From Methylobacterium sp. J-090 (GTDB lineage: Bacteria > Pseudomonadota > Alphaproteobacteria > Rhizobiales > Beijerinckiaceae): a stretch of 64,000 nucleotides of DNA. The notes beneath the pieces are model-generated. The model was not told the origin of the DNA. It worked only from the letters and a program-made list of their open reading frames with translations, and ran no database searches. The stretch covers positions 1-64,000 of the forward strand of contig NZ_JAKSXV010000096.1 in assembly GCF_022829345.1 (NCBI RefSeq), written 5' to 3'. Shown piece by piece: positions 39,362 through 49,307 of the stretch (within the stretch, counting starts at the first letter, position 1; each line of letters begins with the position of its first letter). Position numbers and translations under genes: made by a program.

Positions 39362-40294
39362 ATGTCCACTTCATCGTTCTCGCACGCCGTCTACGGCCTC
39401 CCGCCCGCCGAACTCATCGAGGGTCCGGAAGGTGCCGTCGAAGGACCCATCCAGGTCTCGCCGCTGATCCCGGGCTCGCCCCGGCTCGAGGATGTCGCGT
39501 CGAGTGGCCTCGATCGGATCGACGTGCTGGCGCCGGCCGGCACCATCGAGCGCCGCTATGTCCTCGCCCAGGCCCTGCGCGCCCTGCGCCCGGGCGGACG
39601 CCTCACGGCCCTGGCCCCGAAGGACCGGGGCGGCTCGCGCCTAGCGAAGGAGCTCGCCGGGTTCGATGCTCCGGCGACGGAGAGCGCCCGGCGCCACCAC
39701 CGCATCTGCGTCGTCGACCGGCCCGATTCTCTCGGCGACCTGAACGTGGCCCTGGAGGAGGGCGGTCCGCGCCACATCGACAACCTCGCCCTCTGCTCCC
39801 AGGCCGGTATCTTCTCGTACGACCGCCTCGATCCGGGCTCTGCCCTGCTCCTGTCGCTCCTGCCGCCGCTTTCCGGAAGCGGCGCCGATTTCGGCTGCGG
39901 TCTCGGCGTCCTCGCCCGCTCCGTCCTTCATTCGCCGAAGGTGACGACGCTCACCCTCATCGACATCGACCGGCGCGCCGTCGAGATGGCGACGCGCAAC
40001 GTCGCCGACCCACGCGTCACCATCCGCTGGGCCGACATCCGCGCCGGCCGCCTCGGCCTCAGCCGCCTCGACTTCGTGGTGATGAACCCGCCTTTCCACG
40101 ATGGCGGCTCGGAGGATCAGGCGCTGGGCCAGGGCTTCATCGCCCGCGCGGCCGAAGCCCTGCGTCCGGGCGGCACCCTGTGGCTCACCGCCAATATGCA
40201 CCTTCCCTATGAGAAGCCCCTGAAGGCCGCCTTCAAGACCGTGGAGCTGAAGGCCTCGTCCGGCGGCTACAAGATCTTCGAGGCCCGGAAATGA
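39362..40294 (+). CDS. Class I SAM-dependent methyltransferase, RsmC-like
   Basis: The 310-residue protein has the MTS (small-domain plus methyltransferase) layout of rRNA N2-guanine methyltransferases such as RsmC. It shows GADFGCGLGVLARSVL as the SAM motif and FVVMNPPFHDGGSEDQALGQ as the NPPF catalytic motif. The target is probably a guanine of 16S rRNA. It overlaps the next gene by ATGA, so the two are translationally coupled. Confidence 0.87.
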   Translation: MSTSSFSHAVYGLPPAELIEGPEGAVEGPIQVSPLIPGSPRLEDVASSGLDRIDVLAPAGTIERRYVLAQALRALRPGGRLTALAPKDRGGSRLAKELAGFDAPATESARRHHRICVVDRPDSLGDLNVALEEGGPRHIDNLALCSQAGIFSYDRLDPGSALLLSLLPPLSGSGADFGCGLGVLARSVLHSPKVTTLTLIDIDRRAVEMATRNVADPRVTIRWADIRAGRLGLSRLDFVVMNPPFHDGGSEDQALGQGFIARAAEALRPGGTLWLTANMHLPYEKPLKAAFKTVELKASSGGYKIFEARK

Positions 40295-41046
40295 GCAAGG
40301 GGAGCAAAACCCCGACCCTGCGCCTCGATCGCCTGCTCGCCAACATGGGCTACGGCTCGCGCCGGGAGATCGGGCTGCTGACCGGCGCCGGCCTCATCGT
40401 CCTCGACGGCGCCCCCTTGCGCGATTCGGATCAGCGCATTCCGGTGACGCCCGATCTCGCCCAGCGCATGGTGGTGGACGGCGTTCCCCTCGATCCGCCG
40501 CCGGGCGTGACCCTCATGCTGCACAAGCCGCTCGGCGTCACCTGCTCGCACAAGGAGGTGGGACCGCTCGTCTACGGGCTCCTGCCCGAGCGCTGGCGCC
40601 GGCGCGACCCGGCCCTCTCCACTGTCGGGCGCCTCGACAAGGAGACCTCCGGTCTCCTGCTGCTGACCGACGACGGAGCCCTGCTGCACCGGATCATCGC
40701 GCCGAAATCCAACGTCGCTAAGCGCTATCAGGTGACCCTGGACCGCCCCCTGAAGGGCAACGAGGCGGCGATTTTTTCGTCCGGCACTCTGATGCTGGAG
40801 GGCGAGGAGAAGCCGCTCCTCCCCGTCGAGACGGAGGTTCACGACGACACCCACGCGGCCGTGACCCTGCACGAGGGCCGCTACCATCAAGTCCGGCGCA
40901 TGTTCGCGGCGCTGGGCAACCACGTCGTCGCCCTCCGCCGCGACCGAATCGGCGGCCTCGACCTGCCGGCGGATCTGGAGGCGGGGGCGTATCGGGTGAT
41001 GGACGCGTCGGCGATCTCGGCGATCTTCGGAGCGACTGCGGCTTAA
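40291..41046 (+). CDS. 16S rRNA pseudouridine synthase, RsuA family
   Basis: The 251-residue protein has an N-terminal S4 domain (LRLDRLLANMGYGSRREIGL) and the catalytic motif STVGRLDKETSGLLLLTDDG with the essential Asp. YHQVRRMFAALGNHVVALRR is the C-terminal signature. It is most like RsuA (U516 of 16S rRNA), but paralogues act on 23S rRNA. It ends overlapping the convergent DUF2235 gene by 4 bp. Confidence 0.9.
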   Translation: MSKGSKTPTLRLDRLLANMGYGSRREIGLLTGAGLIVLDGAPLRDSDQRIPVTPDLAQRMVVDGVPLDPPPGVTLMLHKPLGVTCSHKEVGPLVYGLLPERWRRRDPALSTVGRLDKETSGLLLLTDDGALLHRIIAPKSNVAKRYQVTLDRPLKGNEAAIFSSGTLMLEGEEKPLLPVETEVHDDTHAAVTLHEGRYHQVRRMFAALGNHVVALRRDRIGGLDLPADLEAGAYRVMDASAISAIFGATAA

Positions 41047-43616
41047 GGCGCCCTGATCTCGGATCTCGTCGCGAGCGGTGCCCCCGGCTCGGGGGCCAGA
41101 GTCACCGTCACGGTCGCCGCACCGGAGTTGTTGCGATACATCTGCTTTGAAAATGGCACTCCAGGTGCGAGCAGACCGTCATTGATGTAGAGGAAGAGCT
41201 CCCCGGATTCCGGCGCGACGAAGGTCGCGGTCAGCGTATGGCGAAGGCGTCGCGCGATCACGGCCTGCCTAAGCGTCTCGCGTGCGTCCCCCGATAGCGA
41301 ATTGCAGGCGCTCGGTCGGTTCGGCTCCTTCGTCTCCCGCGCACGGGCTTTGCACAGGGCCGCGATCTCCGCTGAGAAGTCGGCGCCGAGATCGGGGGGC
41401 GTGGTCCTGTCGTCGTGGGTGAGCGGCCATTCGGTCCCACCGGCTTTTCCGATCCGCGCCACCGGCTGGAACCAGGCCGCATCCGATCGCCGTTTCACGA
41501 GCGTGCCCAGGCGATAGGTCCATGTGGAGCTCTCGAAACCGGAAACGCCCGTGGCGAGTGTCGAATCCAGGAAGGCATCGGTCTCAGAGATCGTCAGTCG
41601 ATAGGCCAAGCCTTTCGTCAGCAGCATTCCGCTGGACCAACAGGGATTGGACGGGGCGAAGGTCGCCGTCAGGCCAGCGGCGCCGGACGGTACGGCATCG
41701 GGCCCGTTCGCTGTCGCCTTGCACAGACTGCCCTCGCCGGCGGTGAAGCCCACCGCGAGCGCGTTCAAGCCGACAGCGACCGCCACCAGTGCGACGAGAC
41801 CGACGAAGCCGGGAACGACGACGCGCGTGACGGCGCGGTGAAATTTTAGCAGGGGGCGGGATTTCCGTGCCCGGTCCGCCAACTCCGAAAGACGCCAAGC
41901 CGGTGCTTTCGGCGAGCCGGCCGCCCAGGCGCAATGGACGCTATCCTGGATGCTGCTCTTGAGACGTTCGTTCCAGAGATAGAATCCGATGGTGGCGCCG
42001 ATGAAGATCGCGGAAATCAAGGTGTTCTCGGACAGAACGGCCACCCAGCGGCTCGCATAGCTCGGAACGAGGCTTCCGACCGAGCCGGAGACGACCCCGA
42101 CCGTGCCCGCCAGACCGCTGTTCGTGGCGTCGAGATGTTCCCAGAGGCGCCGTCCTCCCGCTTCGAGGCCGATCAAGCTCCCGCCATCGATCAGGACCCG
42201 CTTCGAGAGGCCAGCGACCGCCTCGGCGATCCAGGGCAGGGCCACGGTGGCTGTCGCCGACCATGCCAGCGCCAGATAGGCGACCCGCCGCCACCACACC
42301 TGAGCGTCGACCAACGCGAGATAGCTGCCGTTCGGCTTCGGCAGTTGGGCAACCTTTGCGAATTGAGGAAAAATCCGCTGCGCCGTCGGCAGATTCAGAG
42401 GGTTCGCGCCAGCGGGATCGAGCGCCGATGAAGTGCCATCCGGCATCCGGATGATCGCACGCCGGGGCATCGGCACGGGCGCGTAGCGCTCGCTACCGAG
42501 CGTCATCTTCTCGAGGACGGAGTGATGAACGGTCGCGGATTTCTGGGGCTGAATCACCCGCGGTGCGTAGCGATAGGCGGATGCGAGGCCGGATCGCGAG
42601 TCGTGGAGCGGCCCGAAAGGCGACGCCTGCCGACGAAATCCGTTGAGCCGCCCACGGCACAGACGGAGGCCGAGCCGCTCGGCCTCCTCCGCGATCCACA
42701 CCAGGGGGAGGTAGGACAATGCACCATCCGGATATCCGCCGCCGACATCGGAATGCACTCCGGCGAACCAGACTTCGTCGATCGTTTGCGACGAATCGGG
42801 CGATGGCGCATCGAACCGGATCGGCTTGAACGAGAGGCGTTCCTCATCGAGCGAGAGCGCGTGGCATGCGGTCGCGACGTTCTCGGAAAGTCTCTTGTTG
42901 CGGAAGGAGAGCGGCCAGACCGCCCTGTCGATCGCCAGGCGCAATTCTTCGAACGGAACGCCATAGGCTTCGACAGTGTCGAAGACACCGAGAAAGCGGA
43001 TCGCCACTCCGTTAGGTCCCACTTCGGACTCGCCGCGCTTTGGATAATAGCTGCTGCCCCTGCGCCCTTGTTTGGTCGTTTCGTCCTTGATGGTCCGATA
43101 TGCCGGGCGCCCCGTCACGCGTTGAACGGCGGCGAGAATCAGGTCACGGGCTTTGCGCGCCAGCCGAACCGTGGGCAGCATGGTCCGATCGGGCGCCGTC
43201 TCCTGACGATAGGAGCGCCAGGCTGCCTCGGCATTCCGGTCCATCTCCGCATGCGTGACCTGCGTGCCATTGATCTGGGCGGGGACGAGACCTTCATGAT
43301 GGATCAGGCCGATCAGGCTGCGAACGGTGAACGCTCCGCGACTGAAGCCGAACATCCAGATTTCGTCGCCGGGCCGCCAGTTCCAGCAGAGGAAGCGATA
43401 GAGCTTCCTGACGTTCGACGGGACGCCGATGCCGGTGGCACCGTCGAGCATGGCGAACGGGCGGAAGCCGGAAGTTCCCACGCCCGGAATGTAACGGGCG
43501 ATCTGATCGGGCTGCGATTGATCGATCGCCTGGAACAGCCTCCAGATGTTCGATTCCTGCGTCGTGAACGCGTTTCCGGTTCCATCAGCGAAGATGACGA
43601 TCCGTCTTGGAATCAT
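41043..43616 (-). CDS. Large DUF2235 alpha/beta-hydrolase protein with membrane segments
   Basis: The 857-residue protein starts RRIVIFADGTGNAFTTQESN and has the DUF2235 nucleophile elbow MFGFSRGAFTVR (GxSxG) and the active-site region VWFAGVHSDVGGGYPDGALS. About residues 430-620 contain three or four membrane segments (RVAYLALAWSATATVALPWI, ISAIFIGATIGFYLW, VVPGFVGLVALVAVAVGLNA), then a 230-residue soluble domain. Relatives include type VI secretion phospholipase effectors (Tle1), but no secretion genes are near. AGGGG eight bases upstream supports the ATG at 43616 over a GTG at 43625. The lipoprotein gene 18 bp upstream is probably in the same operon. Confidence 0.85.
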   Translation of the reverse strand: MIPRRIVIFADGTGNAFTTQESNIWRLFQAIDQSQPDQIARYIPGVGTSGFRPFAMLDGATGIGVPSNVRKLYRFLCWNWRPGDEIWMFGFSRGAFTVRSLIGLIHHEGLVPAQINGTQVTHAEMDRNAEAAWRSYRQETAPDRTMLPTVRLARKARDLILAAVQRVTGRPAYRTIKDETTKQGRRGSSYYPKRGESEVGPNGVAIRFLGVFDTVEAYGVPFEELRLAIDRAVWPLSFRNKRLSENVATACHALSLDEERLSFKPIRFDAPSPDSSQTIDEVWFAGVHSDVGGGYPDGALSYLPLVWIAEEAERLGLRLCRGRLNGFRRQASPFGPLHDSRSGLASAYRYAPRVIQPQKSATVHHSVLEKMTLGSERYAPVPMPRRAIIRMPDGTSSALDPAGANPLNLPTAQRIFPQFAKVAQLPKPNGSYLALVDAQVWWRRVAYLALAWSATATVALPWIAEAVAGLSKRVLIDGGSLIGLEAGGRRLWEHLDATNSGLAGTVGVVSGSVGSLVPSYASRWVAVLSENTLISAIFIGATIGFYLWNERLKSSIQDSVHCAWAAGSPKAPAWRLSELADRARKSRPLLKFHRAVTRVVVPGFVGLVALVAVAVGLNALAVGFTAGEGSLCKATANGPDAVPSGAAGLTATFAPSNPCWSSGMLLTKGLAYRLTISETDAFLDSTLATGVSGFESSTWTYRLGTLVKRRSDAAWFQPVARIGKAGGTEWPLTHDDRTTPPDLGADFSAEIAALCKARARETKEPNRPSACNSLSGDARETLRQAVIARRLRHTLTATFVAPESGELFLYINDGLLAPGVPFSKQMYRNNSGAATVTVTLAPEPGAPLATRSEIRAP

Positions 43617-43634
43617 GATGGTCACCCCTGAAAA

Positions 43635-44276
43635 TCAGGATCGGCTGGTTCCATGCGCGAGGCTGCGCGACAGCACGTTTCGGCAGAACCGAAGGTCGAG
43701 CAAAGGGTTTTGAGGCGGTGCGAGCCGCGTCCGATCGAACTCGCTGATGCAGGAGACGAGGAGCGCGGAGAGCGTGGCCCGCCGCCCCGCATCGTCCCTA
43801 CTCGCGACCCCGGCGGTCCCGCTGCTCGTCAGCGCCACCAGAAGCGTGCCGTACTGGCTGAGGATGATCGCGTAGGCATCGTGGCCGATCGTGCCGTTGG
43901 CGTAGGCCTGGCAGGCGGCGTAGAGGCCGTCGCGCAGGGCGAGGACGCCCGCCGTGCGGCCCGCGAGCGGCGTGGCCTGCTCGGTGGTCTCAACCTTCAG
44001 CCCGCCTTCGCCCGACCCTTGCGGCAGGGTGACCTTGACGTTGCCGTCGGCTTTCTGTCCGAAGGCGATCGCGTAGTCCGGGCTCGGCTCGGTGCAGACC
44101 GTCGCGAGGGCCGGATAGCCGTCCGGCATCGGCCGGAACCGTTCCGTGACGAGACGGAGGTTCCCGGTGGTCGCCAGGGCCTTCGTCGTGCCGAATTCAA
44201 GGTCTGTCACCCGCAAGCTCGGGGAGTCGCAGGCGGCTGTCAGGCAGGCGATGAGACAAGCGATCACAAGACGCAT
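43635..44276 (-). CDS. Lipoprotein of unknown function, partner of DUF2235 gene
   Basis: The 213-residue protein has the lipobox LTAAC (Cys at about residue 17) after a signal peptide RLVIACLIACLTAAC. The mature part includes LALRDGLYAACQAYANGTIG and HDAYAIILSQYGTLLVALTS. No enzymatic domain is visible. By position it could be an immunity or accessory partner of the DUF2235 hydrolase; this is inference. The ATG at 44276 was chosen because the longer frame adds basic residues before the signal peptide. Confidence 0.75.
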   Translation of the reverse strand: MRLVIACLIACLTAACDSPSLRVTDLEFGTTKALATTGNLRLVTERFRPMPDGYPALATVCTEPSPDYAIAFGQKADGNVKVTLPQGSGEGGLKVETTEQATPLAGRTAGVLALRDGLYAACQAYANGTIGHDAYAIILSQYGTLLVALTSSGTAGVASRDDAGRRATLSALLVSCISEFDRTRLAPPQNPLLDLRFCRNVLSRSLAHGTSRS

Positions 44277-44650
44277 GGTCGATCCTCGGCGGCACAACCT
44301 GAAGTCAGATTTCCGTTGCCTGGACATCGGCCAGAATCGGAGGCTGAGTGATCGACCGTACCGATTCGGCCGATGCTTCAAGTTGTATTAAGGCAGCGAA
44401 GTTTCAGCATGGGAATGCCCTTTCGGGTTGCCGTGAGGATTTTCCGTAACCTGTCCCGGCCGACGCGCGAATCTCGCGACGGCAACCACGCTCGCCGCTC
44501 CGCCTTGCCTCCAATTGGCCGGTCTGCTAAGGCCCCGCCCATTCCACACGCGGAGTCGGCCTCATGCCTGAATGAGGAGTTTCCGGTGATCGGGTCCTGT
44601 CGGACCCGATCGCTTCCTCCGCGGCGGCATAACCGGAGAGACCAAAGATC
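44277..44650 (+). promoter_or_regulatory. rpsB leader with perfect 10-bp hairpin
   Basis: These 374 bp hold the rpsB promoter and leader. GATCGGGTCC at 44588-44597 pairs with GGACCCGATC at 44602-44611 around TGTC, about 40 bp before the ATG. S2 autoregulates through its leader in many bacteria, so the hairpin may be involved. No gene is supported. Confidence 0.45.
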
Positions 44651-45718
44651 ATGGCCGTTGATTTCAGCATGCGTCAGCTTCTCGAAGCCGGCGCCCACTT
44701 CGGACACCAGGCCCACCGCTGGAACCCGAAGATGCAGTCCTATATCTTCGGGACGCGCAACAACATTCACATCATCGACCTGGCCCAGACCGTGCCGGCC
44801 CTCCATCAGGCCCTGCAGGCCGTGAGCGACACCGTTGCCAAGGGTGGCCGCGTGCTGTTCGTCGGCACCAAGCGTCAGGCCGCCGACACCATTGCCGAGG
44901 CGGCCAAGCGGTCGGCCCAGTACTACGTCAACTCCCGCTGGCTCGGCGGCATGCTGACCAACTGGAAGACCATCTCGGGCTCGATCTCGCGCCTGCGCAA
45001 GGTCGACGAAATCCTCGACGGCGGGGCCACCGGCCTCACCAAGAAGGAGCGCCTCATGCTCGCCCGCGAGAAGGACAAGCTCGAGAAGGCTCTGGGCGGC
45101 ATCAAGGACATGGGCGGCGTGCCCGACCTGCTGTTCGTGATCGACACCAACAAGGAGCAGCTTGCGATCAAGGAGGCCCAGCGTCTCGGCATCCCGGTCG
45201 CCGCCATCGTCGACACGAACTGCAACCCGGACGGCATCACCTACGTGGTCCCGGCCAACGACGACGCCGGCCGCGCCATCGCGCTGTACTGCGACCTCAT
45301 CGCCCGTGCGGCCATCGATGGCATCTCGCGCGGCCAGGGGTCGAGCGGCATCGATCTCGGCGCGTCCGAGGAGCCCACCGCCGAGGAGCTGCCCGCCAAC
45401 GACGAGGGCGCGGCCTCGATCGAGTCCGGCTCCGTCACCCAGGCCGATGTGGCCGCCCTCGTCGAGTCCACCGAGCACTTCGAGCTGCTCTCGGCTCCGC
45501 GCGGCGCCCCCGACGACCTGTCCAAACTTCACGGCGCCGGTCCCCAGATCGTGCAGAAGCTCAACGAGGCCGGCGTCTATCATTATTGGCAGATCGCCGC
45601 GATGAGCGATGCGGACGTCGCCAAGGTCGATGCCGATCTCAAGCTCAACGGCCGCATCGGACGTGACGGCTGGATCGAGCAGGCCCGCGGCTTCGCCGAG
45701 GCCGCCGCGGCCGCCTGA
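44651..45718 (+). CDS. rpsB: 30S ribosomal protein S2
   Basis: The 355-residue protein starts with the S2 signature [20 protein letters not shown] and has [24 protein letters not shown] sequence and [20 protein letters not shown]. It is about 100 residues longer than E. coli S2. The C-terminal extension has a helix-hairpin-helix-like segment ([20 protein letters not shown]), typical of alphaproteobacteria. It heads the rpsB-tsf-pyrH-frr cluster. Confidence 0.97.
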   Translation: MAVDFSMRQLLEAGAHFGHQAHRWNPKMQSYIFGTRNNIHIIDLAQTVPALHQALQAVSDTVAKGGRVLFVGTKRQAADTIAEAAKRSAQYYVNSRWLGGMLTNWKTISGSISRLRKVDEILDGGATGLTKKERLMLAREKDKLEKALGGIKDMGGVPDLLFVIDTNKEQLAIKEAQRLGIPVAAIVDTNCNPDGITYVVPANDDAGRAIALYCDLIARAAIDGISRGQGSSGIDLGASEEPTAEELPANDEGAASIESGSVTQADVAALVESTEHFELLSAPRGAPDDLSKLHGAGPQIVQKLNEAGVYHYWQIAAMSDADVAKVDADLKLNGRIGRDGWIEQARGFAEAAAAA

Positions 45719-45726
45719 TCCCGCCC

Positions 45727-45805
45727 GGCGGCCCGTCACCGGGCCGCCACCGACGGATCGACATCATCATCCTGAAGCCCGGTGCTTTTTGCAGAGCGCC
45801 GGGCT
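45727..45805 (+). terminator. Two hairpins between rpsB and tsf
   Basis: GGCGGCCCG at 45727-45735 pairs with CGGGCCGCC at 45740-45748, just after the rpsB stop. A second hairpin, AGCCCGGTGC pairing with GCGCCGGGCT, spans about 45776-45805 with a T-rich loop. They may adjust the rpsB:tsf expression ratio; neither is followed by a T-tract. Confidence 0.5.
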
Positions 45806-45868
45806 CCTTCACTTCAGAAGTCCTTCACTTCAGAAGTCCTGCACTTCAAGCGTCCCCCACTTCAAGAG
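45805..45868 (+). repeat. 16-bp tandem repeat, four units, before tsf
   Basis: Units TCCTTCACTTCAGAAG at 45805-45820 and 45821-45836 are identical. Copies at 45837-45852 and 45853-45868 diverge, keeping the CACTTCA core. The array ends 18 bp before the tsf start codon. Confidence 0.85.
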
Positions 45869-45886
45869 TCCCGGAAAGGACAGGCC

Positions 45887-46807
45887 ATGGCCAACATCAC
45901 CGCCGCACTGGTGAAAGAGCTTCGCGAAAAGACCGGCGCGGGCATGATGGACTGCAAGGGCGCGCTCAACGAGACGGACGGCGACATCGAAGCCGCCGTG
46001 GACTGGCTCCGCAAGAAGGGCCTCGCCAAGGCTGCCAAGAAGGCCGGTCGCGTCGCCGCCGAGGGCCTCGTCGCCGTCGAGTCGTCGGGTCACCACGCCG
46101 CCCTCGTCGAGGTGAACTCCGAGACGGACTTCGTTGCCCGCAACGACAGCTTCCAGGCCTTCGCCCGCGAGGCCGCCAAGCTCGCCCTCGACACCGACGG
46201 TACCCTGGAGGGTCTCGAATCCGCCAAGTTCCCCGGCGCCGAGACCACGGTCAAGGAGAGCCTCGCCAACCTCATCGCCACCATCGGCGAGAACATGACC
46301 CTGCGCCGCGTCGCCAAGCTAGACGTGACCAAGGGCGTCATCGCCTCCTACGTCCACGGTCAGATCGTCGAGGGTCTCGGCAAGATCGGCGTGCTGATCG
46401 CGCTCGAGTCGGACGGGGATGTCGAGGTGCTCTCCACCCTTGGCCGCCAGATCGCCATGCATGTCGCCGCTACCAACCCGGTGGCGCTGGATGCCGCCGG
46501 CGTCGATCAGGCGACCCTCGACCGTGAGATCAACATCCTGCGCGAGAAGAACGCCGGCAAGCCCGAGAACGTGCTCGCCAAGATCGTCGAAAGCGGCCTG
46601 AAGAGCTATTACAAGGAGGTCACCCTCCTCGAGCAGCCCTTCGTCCATGACGGCTCGAAGACGATCACGCAGGTCCTCAAGGAGGCCGAGGGCAAGGCTG
46701 GTGCGCCTGTCAAGCTCACCGCCTTCGTGCGCTACGCCCTCGGCGAGGGCATCGAGAAGGACGACGGCCCGGACTTCGCGTCCGAGGTGGCGAGCCTGTC
46801 GCGCTAG
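45887..46807 (+). CDS. tsf: Elongation factor Ts
   Basis: It is the nucleotide-exchange factor for EF-Tu. The 306-residue protein starts [20 protein letters not shown], contains [20 protein letters not shown] and ends in the C-terminal dimer domain. The ATG at 45887 is fixed by homology; the longer frame would translate the tandem repeats. Confidence 0.97.
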   Translation: MANITAALVKELREKTGAGMMDCKGALNETDGDIEAAVDWLRKKGLAKAAKKAGRVAAEGLVAVESSGHHAALVEVNSETDFVARNDSFQAFAREAAKLALDTDGTLEGLESAKFPGAETTVKESLANLIATIGENMTLRRVAKLDVTKGVIASYVHGQIVEGLGKIGVLIALESDGDVEVLSTLGRQIAMHVAATNPVALDAAGVDQATLDREINILREKNAGKPENVLAKIVESGLKSYYKEVTLLEQPFVHDGSKTITQVLKEAEGKAGAPVKLTAFVRYALGEGIEKDDGPDFASEVASLSR

Positions 46808-46993
46808 GTCGCGGATCGGAGCCTTATCCGCTTCGCAGGATTATCCGCTTTCGCAAAAGACGAGAGCAAGAGACGAGAGGCGGCGGCAGCGATGCCGCCC
46901 CTCGACGTTCAGGCCCGCCTTGGGCTAGACACCCCTCCGCTTCCGATTGGCTTCCCGCCCTCGATCAGGGTCGGGCTAGAGGGGACTGGCTCG

Positions 46994-47716
46994 ATGCCGG
47001 ACACCACGTTGTTTCGCCGCGTCCTCGTGAAGCTTTCCGGGGAGGCGCTCGCCGCCCCCGACGGCTACTGGCTGCATCCGCCGACGCTGGCCGGCATCGC
47101 CGAGGACATCGCCCGCACCCGGGAGGCGGGCATTCAGCTCGCCCTGGTGGTCGGCGGCGGCAACATGATCCGAGGCGCGCGCATCTCGTCGGCCGGCTGG
47201 ATCGACCGTGCCACCGGCGATTCGCTCGGCATGATGGCGACGGTGATGAATTCCCTCGCCCTCGAGACGGCCCTCAACGCCGCCGGCGTGCCGGCTCGCA
47301 CCATGTCGGCGGTGTCGATGCCGACCATCTGCGAGACCTTCGCACGCCAGCCCGCCCTGCACCACATCGACAAGGGTCAGGTCATCGTGCTCGCCGGCGG
47401 CACCGGCAACCCGTTCTTCACCACTGACACGGCCGCCGTCCTCCGCGCGGCCGAGCTGCGCTGCGACGCCGTGCTCAAGGCGACGCAGGTGGACGGCGTC
47501 TACTCGGCCGACCCCAAGACGGATCCCAGCGCCACCCGCTACGACCGCCTCACCCACGACGAGGCCATCGGTCGAGACCTCAAGGTGATGGACACCGCCG
47601 CCTTCGCGCTCGCCCGCGAGAGCCGGCTCTCCATCGTCGTGGGCTCCGTCCACGCGCCGAGCTCGATCCGGGCCATCCTCACCGGTGAGGCGCCTGCCAC
47701 CCACGTGGTTCCCTGA
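46994..47716 (+). CDS. pyrH: UMP kinase
   Basis: This hexameric bacterial UMP kinase phosphorylates UMP to UDP. The 240-residue protein has the amino-acid kinase motif [22 protein letters not shown] and [20 protein letters not shown]. The ATG at 46994 gives the normal length; the frame extends 34 codons upstream. It follows tsf as usual. Confidence 0.96.
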   Translation: MPDTTLFRRVLVKLSGEALAAPDGYWLHPPTLAGIAEDIARTREAGIQLALVVGGGNMIRGARISSAGWIDRATGDSLGMMATVMNSLALETALNAAGVPARTMSAVSMPTICETFARQPALHHIDKGQVIVLAGGTGNPFFTTDTAAVLRAAELRCDAVLKATQVDGVYSADPKTDPSATRYDRLTHDEAIGRDLKVMDTAAFALARESRLSIVVGSVHAPSSIRAILTGEAPATHVVP

Positions 47717-47850
47717 TCCTCCGGTCTCGAAAGCGCGAAGGGCCGCGAACGTATTTGCGGGCCACAGGGTTTTGGTTCATTGAAGCCGCAGAACGGGCCC
47801 CGGCGGCCCGGCCTCCCTCCCTCCTCTGTTCGCGTCGGGACACTGAACGT

Positions 47851-48417
47851 ATGGCTGCCATCCCCGAATTCGACCTGAACGACATCAAGCGCCGCATGCA
47901 GGGCGCCGTGACCTCCCTGAAGGGGGACCTCGGCTCCCTGCGCACGGGTCGCGCGACGCCGAGCATCCTCGATCCGATCCAGGTCGATGCCTACGGGGCG
48001 ATGATGCCCATGGCGCAGGTCGCCACCGTGAGCGTGCCGGAGCCGCGCCTGCTGAGCATCTCCGTGTGGGATCGCGGCATGGTCAGTGCCGTCGAGAAGG
48101 CCATTCGCGAGTCCGATCTCGGCATGAACCCTCAGACGGAAGGCCAGACCATCCGCCTGCGCGTTCCCGAGATGAACGAGCAGCGCCGCAAGGAAATGGT
48201 CAAGGTCGCCCACAAGTACACGGAGGAGGCCCGCGTCGCCGTCCGCCACGTGCGGCGCGACGGCCTCGATCATTTGAAGAAGCTCGAGAAGGACGGCGCC
48301 ATCAGCGAGGACGACGAGAAGCGTCAGGCCGGTGAAGTCCAGAAGGTCACCGACCAGCACATCGCGGAGATCGACGGCGTCCTCGCGTCCAAGGAAAAGG
48401 AAATCATGCAGGTCTAG
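47851..48417 (+). CDS. frr: Ribosome recycling factor
   Basis: It splits post-termination ribosomes together with EF-G. The 188-residue protein has family features [20 protein letters not shown] and [20 protein letters not shown], and the C-terminal [20 protein letters not shown]. Length is normal (185-190). It follows pyrH with a 134-bp gap. Confidence 0.97.
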   Translation: MAAIPEFDLNDIKRRMQGAVTSLKGDLGSLRTGRATPSILDPIQVDAYGAMMPMAQVATVSVPEPRLLSISVWDRGMVSAVEKAIRESDLGMNPQTEGQTIRLRVPEMNEQRRKEMVKVAHKYTEEARVAVRHVRRDGLDHLKKLEKDGAISEDDEKRQAGEVQKVTDQHIAEIDGVLASKEKEIMQV

Positions 48418-48467
48418 CGTTCGGCGGATTTCTGATCAGACTGGACGAGGCATGGAGGAGGGGCGCG

Positions 48468-49307
48468 TTGGGTCGAACTGAGGGCGCGCGTCACATCGAA
48501 ACCGGGATGGCGGGTGGGCAAGGCGCGTCGGCGTTCGACGTCCGCTCGCCGGCCATGTCCGGTGCGACGCCGGTGTTGCCCGCTGGTCTCGTGCTGCCGG
48601 CGCCCGCCCATGTCGCCATCATCATGGACGGCAATGGTCGCTGGGCGGCGCAACGCGGGTTGCCCCGTGTCGAGGGCCATCGTCGGGGCGTCGAGGCCGT
48701 GCGCCGGGCCGTGCGCTCGTCCATCGATCTCGGCGTGCGCTACCTGACCATCTACACCTTCTCGTCGGAGAACTGGCGCCGGCCGCCGGCGGAGGTCGCC
48801 GATCTCATGGGCCTGCTCAAGTTGTTCGTGCGCCGTGATCTGGCCGACCTCCACCGCAACGGCGTGCGGGTACGGATCATCGGCGGCCGCGAGGGCCTGA
48901 GCACTGATATCACCGCGCTCCTCGACGAGGCCGAGGCGATGACACGGGGAAATTCAGGCCTGACCCTCGTGGTCGCGTTCAATTACGGCGGACGGCAGGA
49001 GATCGTTCGCGCGGTCCGCACCCTCGCGCGCGCCTGCGTCGAGGGACGGGCGACGCCGGACGACATCGACATCGATGCCATCGCCGAGGCCCTCGACACC
49101 ACCGGCATTCCCGACCCCGATCTGGTGATCCGCACCTCGGGCGAAATGCGCCTGTCGAACTTTCTTACCTGGCAGACGGCTTACGCCGAGTACGTGACCA
49201 CACCCGCCCTATGGCCTGATTTCGACCATGACGCCTTCGTGGCGGCCATCGGCGAGTATCACCGCCGCGACCGCCGTTTCGGCGGCCTCAGCGACAAGAC
49301 CAGGTGA
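48468..49307 (+). CDS. uppS: Isoprenyl transferase (undecaprenyl diphosphate synthase)
   Basis: It extends farnesyl diphosphate with isopentenyl units in cis to make the C55 lipid carrier for peptidoglycan. The catalytic motif is [15 protein letters not shown], with [13 protein letters not shown] and [20 protein letters not shown]. The TTG at 48468, preceded by GGAGG, gives 279 residues; ATG codons at 48507 and 48555 give 266 and 250, closer to the usual length but without a good ribosome-binding site. It overlaps cdsA by GTGA. Confidence 0.93.
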   Translation: MGRTEGARHIETGMAGGQGASAFDVRSPAMSGATPVLPAGLVLPAPAHVAIIMDGNGRWAAQRGLPRVEGHRRGVEAVRRAVRSSIDLGVRYLTIYTFSSENWRRPPAEVADLMGLLKLFVRRDLADLHRNGVRVRIIGGREGLSTDITALLDEAEAMTRGNSGLTLVVAFNYGGRQEIVRAVRTLARACVEGRATPDDIDIDAIAEALDTTGIPDPDLVIRTSGEMRLSNFLTWQTAYAEYVTTPALWPDFDHDAFVAAIGEYHRRDRRFGGLSDKTR

